DNA of 49,623 nt from Paenibacillus alginolyticus DSM 5050 = NBRC 15375 (GCF_000422905.1 NZ_KE383950.1:1-49623), one strand, 5' to 3'; positions 1 through 8,981 are shown, numbered from the stretch's first letter. Program-made: numbers and translations. The notes: a model not told the origin generated them from the letters alone.

Positions 1-334
1 GGACAACGCTAAAGTTATTGCGAATCTATTTCTATGATAGCTGGTCTAACTTTGTAAATGCTGTCTTTCGCCCGCCAAGTAGAACTTCAAAGGGTCGACA
101 GAAGACGAGCAAGACAAAAGAACGGCTAAGTTCACAGCGCATCATAGTGAGAGAATAGCGGAGACACAAGAATAAAATGTAAATTAATGGTAAAAACGCG
201 TCATTTTCTGTAGTCTTTACTTTTTTGGCTTGTACCCAGAAAAACAAAATGGTAATAAATACAATATATTTAAGTAATTGTATTTATACGTGAAGACTTA
301 CTGATCATGTCAGCTATTTTGCATCGGTAATGTA

Positions 335-458
335 TGTTGCTCAACAATTTAGCCGTATTTCCTGCTATTGAGCTACTTTCTCGTGAAATTGTTGTATTTT
401 TTGCAACATTCGCGGGGAAAACGTGGATTAACTTGCTAATTGTTGTACAGAATACAAC
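335..458. promoter_or_regulatory. three GTTG...CAAC inverted repeats
   Basis: Three dyads share arms of the GTTG/CAAC type: TGTTG-CT-CAACA at 335-346, GTTG-N9-CAAC at 391-407 and GTTGTA-N5-TACAAC at 442-458. The last two are each preceded by ATTGTTGTA or AATTGTTGTA. Recurrence of the same arms suggests binding sites for one dimeric regulator, possibly MtlR. The match to an MtlR operator is inference, not recognition. Confidence 0.35.
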
Positions 459-645
459 TTACAAGGATGGAGCCAGCGAATACATCGAATATTTATACAA
501 GTGTTGACCACCCACCGTGTGGCGCTGCTGCAACCGCCTAGGATTCGCGCCAGTTGAGAATTATCTTGGGTGCAACCTGCTTTGCATCAACAATGAAAAA
601 AACGCTCATCCAAGATGTGTAAGCCAAGACAACTCACACCTTAAA

Positions 646-660
646 ATGTTGTCAACATTG
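646..660. promoter_or_regulatory. perfect palindrome upstream of mtlA
   Basis: AATGTTG-T-CAACATT is a perfect 7-bp inverted repeat around a single T. Its core matches the dyad at 335-346. It lies about 90 bases before the mtlA start and contains TTGTCA, which could serve as a -35 hexamer, though no -10 box at normal spacing is obvious. It is a candidate operator for the mannitol operon. Confidence 0.4.
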
Positions 661-694
661 TTCATGACGAAAAGGGATTATGATTTGATTGAAT

Positions 695-712
695 ATGTAA
701 GCGCTTTTGCAT
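695..712 (+). promoter_or_regulatory. cre-like site (CcpA) before mtlA
   Basis: ATGTAAGCGCTTTTGCAT resembles the catabolite-responsive element consensus TGWAANCGNTNWCA. It matches the TGTAAGCGCTTT core, but the last two bases of the 14-mer are TG instead of CA. It lies 40 bases before the mtlA start, where CcpA bound to HPr-Ser-P could block transcription. Mannitol PTS operons of Bacillota are commonly under such control. Confidence 0.5.
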
Positions 713-752
713 TACGATAAGAACATGAAACAGACAAAGGGAGGTTATCCTA

Positions 753-2186
753 ATGAGTGCAATTGCTGCACAAAAGAAAGAAACGTCCGGAGGATTCCGG
801 GTGAAAGTACAAAGTTTCGGCCGTTTCTTGAGCGGTATGGTGATGCCTAATATTGGCGCATTTATCGCTTGGGGATTGATTACGGCTTTATTTATTCCGA
901 CTGGTTGGATTCCAAATGAATATTTGGCTAAGCTCGTCGGCCCCATGATTACTTACCTACTCCCTGTTCTAATTGGTTATACGGGAGGGACGATGATACA
1001 CGGGACACGCGGCGGCGTCATCGGCGCTGTAACCACGATGGGGGTTGTCATCGGAACGGATATCCCCATGTTTCTTGGGGCGATGATTGTAGGTCCGTTC
1101 GCCGCTTGGGTGCTCAAGAAGTTCGACAAATCGATTGAAGGCAAAATTAAATCCGGCTTCGAAATGCTCGTCAACAACTTTTCCTCAGGCATCCTCGGCG
1201 CTATACTTGCCGTTCTTGCTTACACGGTAGTTGGTCCTGCCGTTCAGGTCGTGAGTAAAGCTCTTGCTTCGGGAGTTCAAGCACTTGTGAATGCAGGTCT
1301 GCTCCCCCTAGCGAACGTTCTGATTGAACCAGGTAAAGTTTTGTTCTTGAACAATGCGATTAATCACGGAGTGCTAAGTCCGATAGCTTTGGATCAAGCT
1401 TCCAAAACAGGCAAGTCGATCTTGTTCATGCTGGAGTCCAATCCGGGTCCAGGTCTTGGTATTCTGCTCGCCTATTGGTTGGTTGGACGCGGCGCTGCGA
1501 AGCTTTCGGCTCCTGGTTCTGCTATTATTCACTTCTTTGGTGGTATCCATGAAATTTACTTCCCGTACATTCTCATGAATCCTCGTCTGATCTTGGCAGT
1601 TATCGCAGGTGGCGTAACCGGTACGTTCACGTTCTCCTTGTTCAATGCAGGTCTGGTTGCTCCACCGTCACCGGGAAGCATTTTCGCTTACATTGCCATG
1701 GCTCCTAAAGGCGGTATGCTGCCGATTTTCACTGGGGTTATCACATCCACGATTGTCTCTTTTGCAGTCGGTGCCTTGTTGTTGAAAACGACGAAGCAAA
1801 GCGAAAACGAAGAAGATTTGGAGCAGGCTACAGCGAAAATGAAAGAAATGAAACAAGCGCCTGCAGCTGCGGCAGCTGAAAAAGTCAACGCCTCGACGTT
1901 GACGCCAGCTTCCGAAGTACAAAAGATTGTATTCTCCTGTGATGCAGGCATGGGTTCAAGCGCGATGGGTGCTTCCATTTTAAGAAAGAAAATGAAAGAA
2001 GCTGATATCGATGTCATCGTGGTCAATACAGCTATTAGTGAGATTCCACCCGATGCAGATATCGTTATCACCCATAAGTCATTAACCGATCGAGCGCGTA
2101 ATAAGGCTCCGGAGGCTGAACACATTTCCATCGACAATTTCATGAAAAGTCCAGAATACGATGAACTTGTTAAAAGATTAAGTTAA
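753..2186 (+). CDS. mtlA: PTS mannitol-specific EIICB component
   Basis: Membrane permease and phosphotransferase that imports mannitol as mannitol-1-phosphate. The N-terminal 340 or so residues are a multi-spanning EIIC domain with the family motifs NNAINHGV and GGIHEIYFPY. A charged, Ala-rich linker leads to a C-terminal EIIB domain whose phospho-cysteine is Cys396 in FSCDAGMGSS. There is no EIIA domain; the separate mtlF supplies it, as is usual in Bacillota. The ATG start is supported by the ribosome-binding site GGGAGG. First gene of the mtl operon, followed by a stem-loop and mtlR. Confidence 0.96.
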   Translation: MSAIAAQKKETSGGFRVKVQSFGRFLSGMVMPNIGAFIAWGLITALFIPTGWIPNEYLAKLVGPMITYLLPVLIGYTGGTMIHGTRGGVIGAVTTMGVVIGTDIPMFLGAMIVGPFAAWVLKKFDKSIEGKIKSGFEMLVNNFSSGILGAILAVLAYTVVGPAVQVVSKALASGVQALVNAGLLPLANVLIEPGKVLFLNNAINHGVLSPIALDQASKTGKSILFMLESNPGPGLGILLAYWLVGRGAAKLSAPGSAIIHFFGGIHEIYFPYILMNPRLILAVIAGGVTGTFTFSLFNAGLVAPPSPGSIFAYIAMAPKGGMLPIFTGVITSTIVSFAVGALLLKTTKQSENEEDLEQATAKMKEMKQAPAAAAAEKVNASTLTPASEVQKIVFSCDAGMGSSAMGASILRKKMKEADIDVIVVNTAISEIPPDADIVITHKSLTDRARNKAPEAEHISIDNFMKSPEYDELVKRLS

Positions 2187-2196
2187 AACACCTTTC

Positions 2197-2221
2197 TAAC
2201 GCTGGCTATTTGCCGGCGTTA
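2197..2221 (+). other. intercistronic stem-loop between mtlA and mtlR
   Basis: TAACGCTGGC and GCCGGCGTTA pair over 10 bp with one G-U, around a 5-base loop. No T-run follows, so it is more likely a partial attenuator or a 3' protector of mtlA mRNA than a full terminator. That would give the permease higher mRNA levels than the downstream regulator. Function is inferred from position only. Confidence 0.5.
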
Positions 2222-2250
2222 TCTCCATTTTGTTCGCGAGGAGAATAATC

Positions 2251-4290
2251 ATGAGCCTGTCTAACAGGAATCGTCAAATCCTAGAGCTGTTAATGAATCG
2301 AACGGATGATATTACAGCAGGAGAAATCGCTGCCGAAATCAATGTAAGCACAAGAACGGTTCATAGGGAGCTGTCCGAGTTGGAGACGATTTTGGCAGCT
2401 TACGGATTAACGTTGCAAAAAAAATCGGGGAAGGGAATACATCTTCAAGCAGAACCGGATAAACTTGAGGCATTCCGGCGATTGTTATATGGGATGATGG
2501 ACATTGAATTTTCTGCCGAGGATCGCAAAATCATGATTCTGTGCACCTTGCTGCAAGAAGATGAGCCTGTCAAACTATTCACTCTGTCTCATGATCTGGG
2601 TGTAACGGTTCCAACCATCACGCACGATCTCGATGAGCTGGATAGCTGGGTACAGAAGTCTGACCTAATCCTTGTACGAAAAAGAGGGTATGGTGTTGGT
2701 TTGAGCGGTTCTGAGGCGAATAAACGCAGGATGATTGCTCAGCTGGCCAAAAACGGTCTCGATGAAGCTGATTTATTTGGGAAACATGTGAATTCGCAAT
2801 CGCCCGTTACACAAAGACTGTTGGAGCTCATTGGGAAAGAAAATTTTACTAAAGTGGAAGCCGCTCTTTGGCTTGCTGAAGATGAAGGCTTAAGTGAACT
2901 ATCCGAGCAGGATTACACCAATCTGCTCATTCATATTTCGATAACTATTGCTAGAATTCAGCAGGGGAGACAGATTGAACTTCACTCTGAACCTTACTCG
3001 CTTCGTCCCAATAAGCTGCTTACGCATACGATTGAGCAGTTATCAAAGGTCATTCTAATTGAATTAACAACACCGGAAATTTTCTATATAGCCGATTTAC
3101 TGGAGCCCAAGTCACTCAAACATCCGAATGAGCTGCTTCCTATGCAAGAACTAAGCTATATGGAAATTGTGTGGAAGCTCATCCGGAGCATGGAGAGCAG
3201 TATTGCGGTCCGTTTCAGCGATGATCGTTCATTACGAGAGGGGCTGCTTAGCCATTTGGAATCCGCTTTGAGGCGGCTTCAAGCAGGAGCAACCATTCGT
3301 AATCCGCTTTTATCGCAAATCAAGAAAGATTATGAGGCTCTATTTGATGCTATACGAAGAGCTGTAGATAAAACGATAACCGAGATTGCAGTGCCAGATG
3401 AAGAAATTGGCTTTCTGGTCATGCATTTCGGAGCTTCAATCGAGAGACAAAAGCAGTTTAGGCGCAATGTAAAAGCGATTCTCGTATGTACAAGTGGGAT
3501 CGGGACTTCCAAAATGTTGGCCGTAAGACTTACGAAAGAGCTTCCGCAAATTGATATCATCGGTCATGCATCTTGGTTTGAAGCAGCGCGCATCCCCGAA
3601 AAGGAATACGATTTGATCATATCTACGGTAGATCTGCCCTTGGATGAAGATCAGTACTTGAAGCTAAGCCCACTGTTAACGAAGGAAGAAGCCGAGCGGC
3701 TAAGGCTATTTATTCAAAATGTTACGCTGCAAAAAGAAGCTGGGGAACGCAGTGAATCGCTTCAAGACACGGATTCAACGAACAGATTACATCGTATTCA
3801 ACACTATATAAACGAAATTGTCAGCATCATCGATCAATTCATGGTGTATCACATCGATCAATCCTTTCACAGTTTGAGAGATACGTTGGAAGTTATTTGT
3901 GGATATGTGAGACAATCAGGAGTGATCGACGATGTTGAACCCATTGTCAACCTGCTGCTTGAAAGAGAACGGTTAAGCAGTCAAGTGATCCCAGACACGG
4001 GCCTTGCTCTCTTTCACATTCGAAGCGAACAGGTTAAGAAGCCATCTTTCACCTTGTTTCGATTAAAGGAAGACCTGCTGTTAGACCAAGGTATGGGGTC
4101 AGATGTACAGCATTTGCTTCTCATGCTAGGTCCGAAAGAGCTACCGAAAGAAAGCCTAGAAGTACTCAGTGAAATAAGTTCTTTTCTATTGATTCCAGAA
4201 ATGATCGACCTGTTGAAATCGGGGACTCAATCAGAGATCAAGCACTTTCTATCCCAGGAACTCGCTGCCTTTTTAGAAAATAAAAAATAA
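2251..4290 (+). CDS. mtlR: mannitol operon activator, PRD-containing
   Basis: Transcriptional activator of mannitol genes controlled by PTS phosphorylation. Order of domains: N-terminal DeoR/HTH_11-type helix-turn-helix (residues about 5-60, with the ITAGEIAAEINVSTRTVHRE helix pair), two PTS-regulation domains (about 190-400), an EIIB-like domain with a Cys in LVCTSGIGTSK, and a C-terminal EIIA-like domain. The 679-residue length fits MtlR of Bacillota. I chose the ATG preceded by GAGGAG at 7-base spacing over an upstream in-frame TTG. Known MtlR proteins are activated by HPr-dependent phosphorylation in PRD2 and inhibited by phosphorylation on the EIIA/EIIB-like domains. Confidence 0.94.
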   Translation: MSLSNRNRQILELLMNRTDDITAGEIAAEINVSTRTVHRELSELETILAAYGLTLQKKSGKGIHLQAEPDKLEAFRRLLYGMMDIEFSAEDRKIMILCTLLQEDEPVKLFTLSHDLGVTVPTITHDLDELDSWVQKSDLILVRKRGYGVGLSGSEANKRRMIAQLAKNGLDEADLFGKHVNSQSPVTQRLLELIGKENFTKVEAALWLAEDEGLSELSEQDYTNLLIHISITIARIQQGRQIELHSEPYSLRPNKLLTHTIEQLSKVILIELTTPEIFYIADLLEPKSLKHPNELLPMQELSYMEIVWKLIRSMESSIAVRFSDDRSLREGLLSHLESALRRLQAGATIRNPLLSQIKKDYEALFDAIRRAVDKTITEIAVPDEEIGFLVMHFGASIERQKQFRRNVKAILVCTSGIGTSKMLAVRLTKELPQIDIIGHASWFEAARIPEKEYDLIISTVDLPLDEDQYLKLSPLLTKEEAERLRLFIQNVTLQKEAGERSESLQDTDSTNRLHRIQHYINEIVSIIDQFMVYHIDQSFHSLRDTLEVICGYVRQSGVIDDVEPIVNLLLERERLSSQVIPDTGLALFHIRSEQVKKPSFTLFRLKEDLLLDQGMGSDVQHLLLMLGPKELPKESLEVLSEISSFLLIPEMIDLLKSGTQSEIKHFLSQELAAFLENKK

Positions 4291-4317
4291 ATCGGATATA
4301 GGGAGAGACAAACAACT

Positions 4318-4755
4318 ATGACAATCTTATCAACGAATAAAATTAAACTAAACGCTAAGCCCAAGGATAAATTCGAGGCCATTCGGATGGCAGGTCAATT
4401 ATTAGTAGAAGCGGGTCATGTGTCAGCTGCTTACATCGATAAAATGCTGGAAAGAGAACAAACCTTGTCTACTTATATGGGAAATGGTCTGGCTATCCCG
4501 CACGGTACGCAGGATTCCAAATCATTGATTTTATCGACAGGATTGTCGATCGTACAAATTCCGGAGGGTGTGGATTTCGGTGAAGGCGAAAAAGCTAACT
4601 TAGTCATTGGTATTGCAGCCGCGGGTAATGATCATCTCGATATCTTAACGAATGTCGCGATGATTTGTTCCGAAGATGAGAACATGGAGCTGATCATGAA
4701 AGCGGCGACGCCGGAAGAAATGGTGAAAATATTTGAAAGCGGGATGGCGTCATGA
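4318..4755 (+). CDS. mtlF: PTS mannitol-specific EIIA component
   Basis: Small cytoplasmic phosphocarrier that passes phosphate from HPr to the EIIB domain of MtlA. 145 residues, the usual size of a free-standing mannitol EIIA. The active-site histidine is His62 in GLAIPHGTQDS, the typical motif. Start ATG follows the purine-rich GGGAGAGAC. Its stop overlaps the start of mtlD (ATGA), implying translational coupling. Confidence 0.95.
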   Translation: MTILSTNKIKLNAKPKDKFEAIRMAGQLLVEAGHVSAAYIDKMLEREQTLSTYMGNGLAIPHGTQDSKSLILSTGLSIVQIPEGVDFGEGEKANLVIGIAAAGNDHLDILTNVAMICSEDENMELIMKAATPEEMVKIFESGMAS

Positions 4756-5909
4756 GAGCTGTCCATTTTGGTGCAGGAAATATCGGCAGGGGGTTCATTG
4801 GTTTAATTTTGTCCCAAGCCGGTTATGAGGTGATCTTCTCCGATGTGAATGATAGCTTAGTTGAGCTGCTGCAGGAGAGAAAGTCATATACCGTACGCTT
4901 AGCTAATGAGGAGCAAGACACGTTCACGGTTTCAAATGTTACAGCGATTAATGGTAAAAATCTGGAAGATGTAGCTAGAGCCGTTGCTGAGGCTGACCTG
5001 GTTACAACAGCCGTTGGCGTAAATATTTTGAAACATATTGCCGCTGGCATCGCCAAAGGGATTGAAATGCGGATCGAACGCGGCGCGGCGCCACTGCACA
5101 TCATTGCATGTGAGAATGCAATTGGTGGAAGCACACAGCTCAAAGAACACGTTTTCGCTCATCTTAATGAAGATCTGCACGATAAAGTTAGCGCAAGTAT
5201 CGCATTTCCTGATGCTGCTGTTGATCGGATTGTTCCCATCCAACATAATGAAGACCCGCTGCATGTGACAGTCGAGCCTTTCTACGAATGGGTTGTTGAC
5301 GAGTCCCAAATGATGGAGGGCTTCCATCGCATGGATGGCATCCATTATGTGAAACATTTGGAGCCGTACATTGAGCGAAAGCTGTTTACTGTCAATACAG
5401 GGCACTGCAGCGCAGCTTATCTTGGATATTTACATGGCTTCACGACGATTCAAGATGCGATGGCGAACTCGCAAATTGCCTCGCTAGTGCGTCATGTGAT
5501 GCATGAAACCGGTGCACTGCTTGTCAAAAAGCACGGCTTCGATCTTGCTCAGCATGAGCAGTATATCGATAAAATTTTGAACAGATTCATAAACCCCCAT
5601 TTGATCGACGAGGTTACTCGGGTAGGAAGATCGCCTATTCGTAAGTTATCAAGCAATGATCGTCTTGTTCGGCCCGCTTTGCAGGCCTATGAGCTTGGGA
5701 TGAAACCGACCTATTTAGCGATGGCGATGGCCGCTGCCTTCTTATTTAAGGATCAGGAAGATCCTGAAGCGGTAGAGATTCAAGCGGATTTGCAAAAGTT
5801 TGGAGTTGCCCAAACGATTACGAAGTATACGACCATTGGTGAAGATCACCTGATCCATGAGATGATTAAAACGCAATATGAACAATTACAGCAATCAGAT
5901 CGATCTTGA
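4752..5909 (+). CDS. mtlD: mannitol-1-phosphate 5-dehydrogenase
   Basis: Oxidises mannitol-1-phosphate to fructose-6-phosphate with NAD, linking mannitol uptake to glycolysis. The N-terminus has the family Rossmann motif VHFGAGNIGRGFIG, and conserved blocks such as NTGHCSAAYLGYLHG lie in the C-terminal half. 385 residues, the normal family length. The start overlaps the mtlF stop by ATGA. Followed closely by a PTS enzyme I gene. Confidence 0.96.
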   Translation: MRAVHFGAGNIGRGFIGLILSQAGYEVIFSDVNDSLVELLQERKSYTVRLANEEQDTFTVSNVTAINGKNLEDVARAVAEADLVTTAVGVNILKHIAAGIAKGIEMRIERGAAPLHIIACENAIGGSTQLKEHVFAHLNEDLHDKVSASIAFPDAAVDRIVPIQHNEDPLHVTVEPFYEWVVDESQMMEGFHRMDGIHYVKHLEPYIERKLFTVNTGHCSAAYLGYLHGFTTIQDAMANSQIASLVRHVMHETGALLVKKHGFDLAQHEQYIDKILNRFINPHLIDEVTRVGRSPIRKLSSNDRLVRPALQAYELGMKPTYLAMAMAAAFLFKDQEDPEAVEIQADLQKFGVAQTITKYTTIGEDHLIHEMIKTQYEQLQQSDRS

Positions 5910-5926
5910 GAAAGGGGAGTTCCCTA

Positions 5927-7666
5927 TTGGCTAAAATGATGACAAAACGACTAACCGGCATTGCTGCTTCCCCCGGCATTGCGATAGCGAAAGCTTTTCG
6001 GTTGAACAACGATCATTACGAACCTGTCCGTGAGAAGGTGGTAGACGCTCTTATAGAAGTAGAACGTTTTCGCAAAGCTGTCGAGGAAGCGAAACTTGAG
6101 TTAGAAGAGATTAAAGATTTGACTGAACAGCGCATGGGTGCAGCAAAAGCTGAAATTTTTGAAGCCCATTTGATGCTTTTGGAAGATCCTGATTATATAG
6201 ATGCCATTATCGAAGGTATTGAAGGCGAAGGCTTGAATGCTGAATTTAAGCTGCATGAAGTTGCAAGCAGCTTCATCGAAGTGCTTAGCTCTATGGATAA
6301 TGAGCTGCTCCGTGAACGCGCTAGTGATGTGCGCGACGTCACAGGCCGAATCATGAGCAGGCTCCGCGGAGTCTCCTATGCGGCGATTGCGGCCATCAAC
6401 GAGCCGTGCATTTTGATAGCGGAGGATTTGACGCCGTCCGATACCGCACAGTTAAATCTCGATTATGTGCTCGGCTTTGTAACAGAGATCGGCAGCCGTA
6501 CTTCTCACTCGGCGATCATGGCTCGCTCGCTGGAGGTCCCGGCTATTGTTGGTGCTGGAGCAGCGGCAGCGGAAATCATAACAGGCACAATGATAATTAT
6601 GGACGCTGTAGAAGGCACCGTACTTATCGCTCCAAACGATGAAGAGATGGAGACCTACCAGGCTCGTAAAGCAGCATACGATGAGCGAAGAGTCGAACTG
6701 CGCAAGCTGTTGGATCAACCTACAATCTCTTCTGACGGGCGCCGCGTAGAACTGGCTGCCAACATCGGCAGTGTGGAAGATTTACAGAAGGTGTTAGCTA
6801 ACGGGGCGGAAGGCATCGGATTGTTTCGGACCGAATTTCTTTATATGGGGCGCAGCGCTCTGCCTAGTGAAGAAGAGCAGTTCCAGGTCTATAAGCATGT
6901 GTTGGAACGAATGGACAATAAGCCCGTCGTTATACGTACACTCGATATAGGCGGAGATAAAGAGCTCCCATACATGAAGCTTCCTGTTGAAAGTAATCCA
7001 TTCCTTGGCTTGCGCGCGGTGAGATTATGTCTGAGCAAGCAGGATCTGTTCCGCACACAGCTAAGGGCGCTTCTCAGAGCGAGCAGCTATGGACAATTGA
7101 AGATCATGTTCCCGATGATTGCCGTTGTGGATGAGCTGCTGGCAGCCAAACAATTGCTTCAAGAAGAGAAAGAGAAGCTAGTTCAAGAAGGCATTGCCGT
7201 GTCCTCTAATATAGAGGTCGGTATTATGATTGAAGTGCCGGCTGCAGCGCTAGCAGCGGATTTCTTGGCGAAAGAGGCCGATTTCTTCAGTATTGGAACG
7301 AATGATCTTATCCAATATACGATGGCAGCTGATCGGATGAACGAAACGGTTTCATACTTATATCAACCCTGCCATCCAGCTATATTACGATTAATTCAAA
7401 TGGTTATCAAGGCAGCTGCAAAAGAAGGAAAATGGGTTGGCATGTGCGGAGAAATGGCTGGTGACGAAACGGCTATACCGATTCTTCTTGGCATGGGACT
7501 CCATGAGTTCAGCATGAGTGCCAGCTCGATATTGCCAGCGAGAGCTTTAATTAAACAAATTTCACATAGGGAGTGGGCAGGCTACACGGAGCAGATTTTA
7601 TCCATGAGCAGTCAGGCCCAAATTAAACAATTCGTAGAACAGAGAACAAGGAGTGACTTGAAATGA
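5927..7666 (+). CDS. ptsI: PTS phosphoenolpyruvate phosphotransferase (enzyme I)
   Basis: Transfers phosphate from PEP to HPr. The N-terminal part carries the HPr-binding helical and phospho-His domains with the active His194 in GSRTSHSAIMAR. The C-terminal PEP-binding barrel shows GLFRTEFLYMGR, a conserved RTLDIGGDKE and MCGEMAGDE. I chose TTG as start because AAAGGGGAG sits 7 bases upstream; the next ATG is too far from it. 579 residues fits the family. Placing enzyme I at the end of a mannitol operon rather than in a stand-alone ptsHI is notable. Its stop overlaps the next start (ATGA). Whether it is the only enzyme I of the cell cannot be told here. Confidence 0.93.
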   Translation: MAKMMTKRLTGIAASPGIAIAKAFRLNNDHYEPVREKVVDALIEVERFRKAVEEAKLELEEIKDLTEQRMGAAKAEIFEAHLMLLEDPDYIDAIIEGIEGEGLNAEFKLHEVASSFIEVLSSMDNELLRERASDVRDVTGRIMSRLRGVSYAAIAAINEPCILIAEDLTPSDTAQLNLDYVLGFVTEIGSRTSHSAIMARSLEVPAIVGAGAAAAEIITGTMIIMDAVEGTVLIAPNDEEMETYQARKAAYDERRVELRKLLDQPTISSDGRRVELAANIGSVEDLQKVLANGAEGIGLFRTEFLYMGRSALPSEEEQFQVYKHVLERMDNKPVVIRTLDIGGDKELPYMKLPVESNPFLGLRAVRLCLSKQDLFRTQLRALLRASSYGQLKIMFPMIAVVDELLAAKQLLQEEKEKLVQEGIAVSSNIEVGIMIEVPAAALAADFLAKEADFFSIGTNDLIQYTMAADRMNETVSYLYQPCHPAILRLIQMVIKAAAKEGKWVGMCGEMAGDETAIPILLGMGLHEFSMSASSILPARALIKQISHREWAGYTEQILSMSSQAQIKQFVEQRTRSDLK

Positions 7667-7926
7667 TATCTCAAACATTTACTGTCCTTAATCCATCTGG
7701 TTTTCATGCCCGTCCGACGAAAGTATTCGTCCAGAAGGTGGGCACATTTCCTTGCAAAGTAAATGTGATCAAAGGCGATAAGAAGGTCAATGGCAAAAGC
7801 TCGCTTAGCATGCTCACACTTGGCATTCAACAGAATGACGAAGTCACTTTGGAAGTGGACGGCGAGCAAGAGGAGCAGGCAATCAAAGAGCTAGGGGCGC
7901 TTTTGACTCATATCTTCGAAGAATAA
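7663..7926 (+). CDS. HPr-family phosphocarrier protein
   Basis: 87-residue HPr homologue. It has the phospho-His site FHARP (His15) and keeps Ser46 in NGKSSL, the residue that HPr kinase phosphorylates in Gram-positive HPr. It departs from canonical HPr after HARP (TKVFVQ instead of the usual AT.LV) and in the Ser46 loop (SSLSMLTLGI instead of SIMGVMSLGI). Translationally coupled to ptsI and last in the operon, with a strong terminator behind. It may be the general HPr of the cell or a mannitol-dedicated one; Ser46 means it could still serve as CcpA corepressor. Confidence 0.9.
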   Translation: MISQTFTVLNPSGFHARPTKVFVQKVGTFPCKVNVIKGDKKVNGKSSLSMLTLGIQQNDEVTLEVDGEQEEQAIKELGALLTHIFEE

Positions 7927-7958
7927 ACGAGTGGCAAACCCAATCCATATCAATTGAA

Positions 7959-8013
7959 AAAGCCAGCAGGTTAGTGCCGATAATCGTGGCACTTAACTGC
8001 TGGCTTGTTTTAG
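7959..8013 (+). terminator. rho-independent terminator of the mtl-pts operon
   Basis: A long hairpin pairs AAGCCAGCAG(G)TTAGTGCC with GGCACTTAACTGCTGGCTT, followed by GTTTT. It closes the mannitol/PTS operon and lies just ahead of the dispersed repeat copy. Confidence 0.88.
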
Positions 8014-8105
8014 TAGATAAGAAAGTATAAATTTTATACTTTTGCTTCGCATCTACCTTGACAAACGCGCTCGTCCTGAAGGACGACGGAGTCGTTTATC
8101 CTTGT
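8013..8105. repeat. dispersed structured repeat, copy 1
   Basis: About 88 bases repeated with high identity at 18984-19075. It contains two hairpins. The first has AAAGTATAA/TTATACTTT at its core and in this copy an outer stem GTAGAT/ATCTAC. The second is a GC-rich hairpin around CGTCC-TGAA-GGACG with flanks ACAAACG and CGTTTAT. It sits between two convergent genes and ends directly at the stop codon of the aldo/keto reductase. It may act as a REP-like element or bidirectional terminator. I do not know a named family for it. Confidence 0.85.
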
Positions 8106-8981
8106 TTAATTACGAACGTACCATTCACCAGATACCCAATCGGTTGTTTTCCAACGCAAGACATCTGGCGTTGCAAGATGGGCAATTTCTTTGAGGAACT
8201 CGAGCTGCTCCAGCTCAGTCATTGGCTTGAAGCTCTTAGCAATGGCCAGATTTTGTTCCAGCTGCGCCATGGATTCCATCCCGACAATCGCCGTAGATAT
8301 CGGCAGCGAGAATGTATACTGGAGTGCTTTCTCGTACCAAGGAGCCAGCTTACCGAGCGCCATTACTTTCATGCCAATGACAGCGACACCTTTCTCATTG
8401 GCTTTAGGCAAAAACTCATGAGCGAAGCTGTAGATGAGATGATCCGCTGCGGATAAAGCAACAAGTGCGCTGTCGAACGGAAATCGTTCAATCGCTTCCA
8501 GTTGAACTCTAGGGTTCGTGTGCCCACTGATCGAGATATGCTTGATTATCCCTTGTTCCTTCGCCTCAAGAAGCGCTTCCAGCGCTCCGCCTTTGGCGAA
8601 GCACTGATCAAGCTCCTCCATGGTCATGATATTATGCAATCGCCATTCTTCGACATGATCGGTTTGCAGACGCTTTAGACTGGCTTCCAGCAGCTTCAGG
8701 GAACCGTCTCTGGTTCGATCATGCGTTTTGGTAGCAATCCATACCTCATTCCTTCGTCCATCGCGTGCGAATGCTCTGCCAAGCCGTTCCTCGGATTGTC
8801 CGTCCGAATAGCTAGGTGCTGTGTCGTAATAGGTGATCCCTTCGTCAATCGCACGATTCACAATTTGAATCGCTTCTGCTTCGGTACAATTGTGCTCGTC
8901 GACAATGCGCTGAGCACCAAAGCTTAGGACAGGAAATTGCTGCCCGGTCGAACCAAACGAACGCTTCTCCACATGATTCAC
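8106..8981 (-). CDS. aldo/keto reductase
   Basis: NAD(P)H-dependent oxidoreductase of the aldo/keto reductase fold, 291 residues. The catalytic tetrad is visible: Asp53 and Tyr58 in YYDTAPSYSDG, the Lys of IATKTH near residue 85 and the His of EWRLHNI near 116. The GTG/ATG-proximal ribosome-binding site AAGGAGTG precedes the ATG. Substrate cannot be told. Monocistronic, convergent with the PTS operon; a dispersed repeat abuts its stop codon. Confidence 0.92.
   Translation of the reverse strand: MNHVEKRSFGSTGQQFPVLSFGAQRIVDEHNCTEAEAIQIVNRAIDEGITYYDTAPSYSDGQSEERLGRAFARDGRRNEVWIATKTHDRTRDGSLKLLEASLKRLQTDHVEEWRLHNIMTMEELDQCFAKGGALEALLEAKEQGIIKHISISGHTNPRVQLEAIERFPFDSALVALSAADHLIYSFAHEFLPKANEKGVAVIGMKVMALGKLAPWYEKALQYTFSLPISTAIVGMESMAQLEQNLAIAKSFKPMTELEQLEFLKEIAHLATPDVLRWKTTDWVSGEWYVRN

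Larger units (their letters stand above)
1..752. other. gene-free leader upstream of mtlA
   Basis: I see no convincing gene here. The short open frames on both strands lack a ribosome-binding site and resemble nothing I recognise. The stretch holds several GTTG...CAAC dyads and a cre-like site, listed separately, so it is probably the control region of the mannitol operon. The 250 bases or so before mtlA could form a long 5' leader RNA, but I do not recognise a known riboswitch class. Confidence 0.5.

Noticed and set aside
32..247. 71-codon frame on the minus strand at the window start
   Set aside because: No ribosome-binding site, no recognisable domain, composition unlike the coding genes.
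480..640. possible riboswitch or T-box in the mtlA leader
   Set aside because: No T-box sequence, no known aptamer signature, and mannitol PTS operons are not known to use one.
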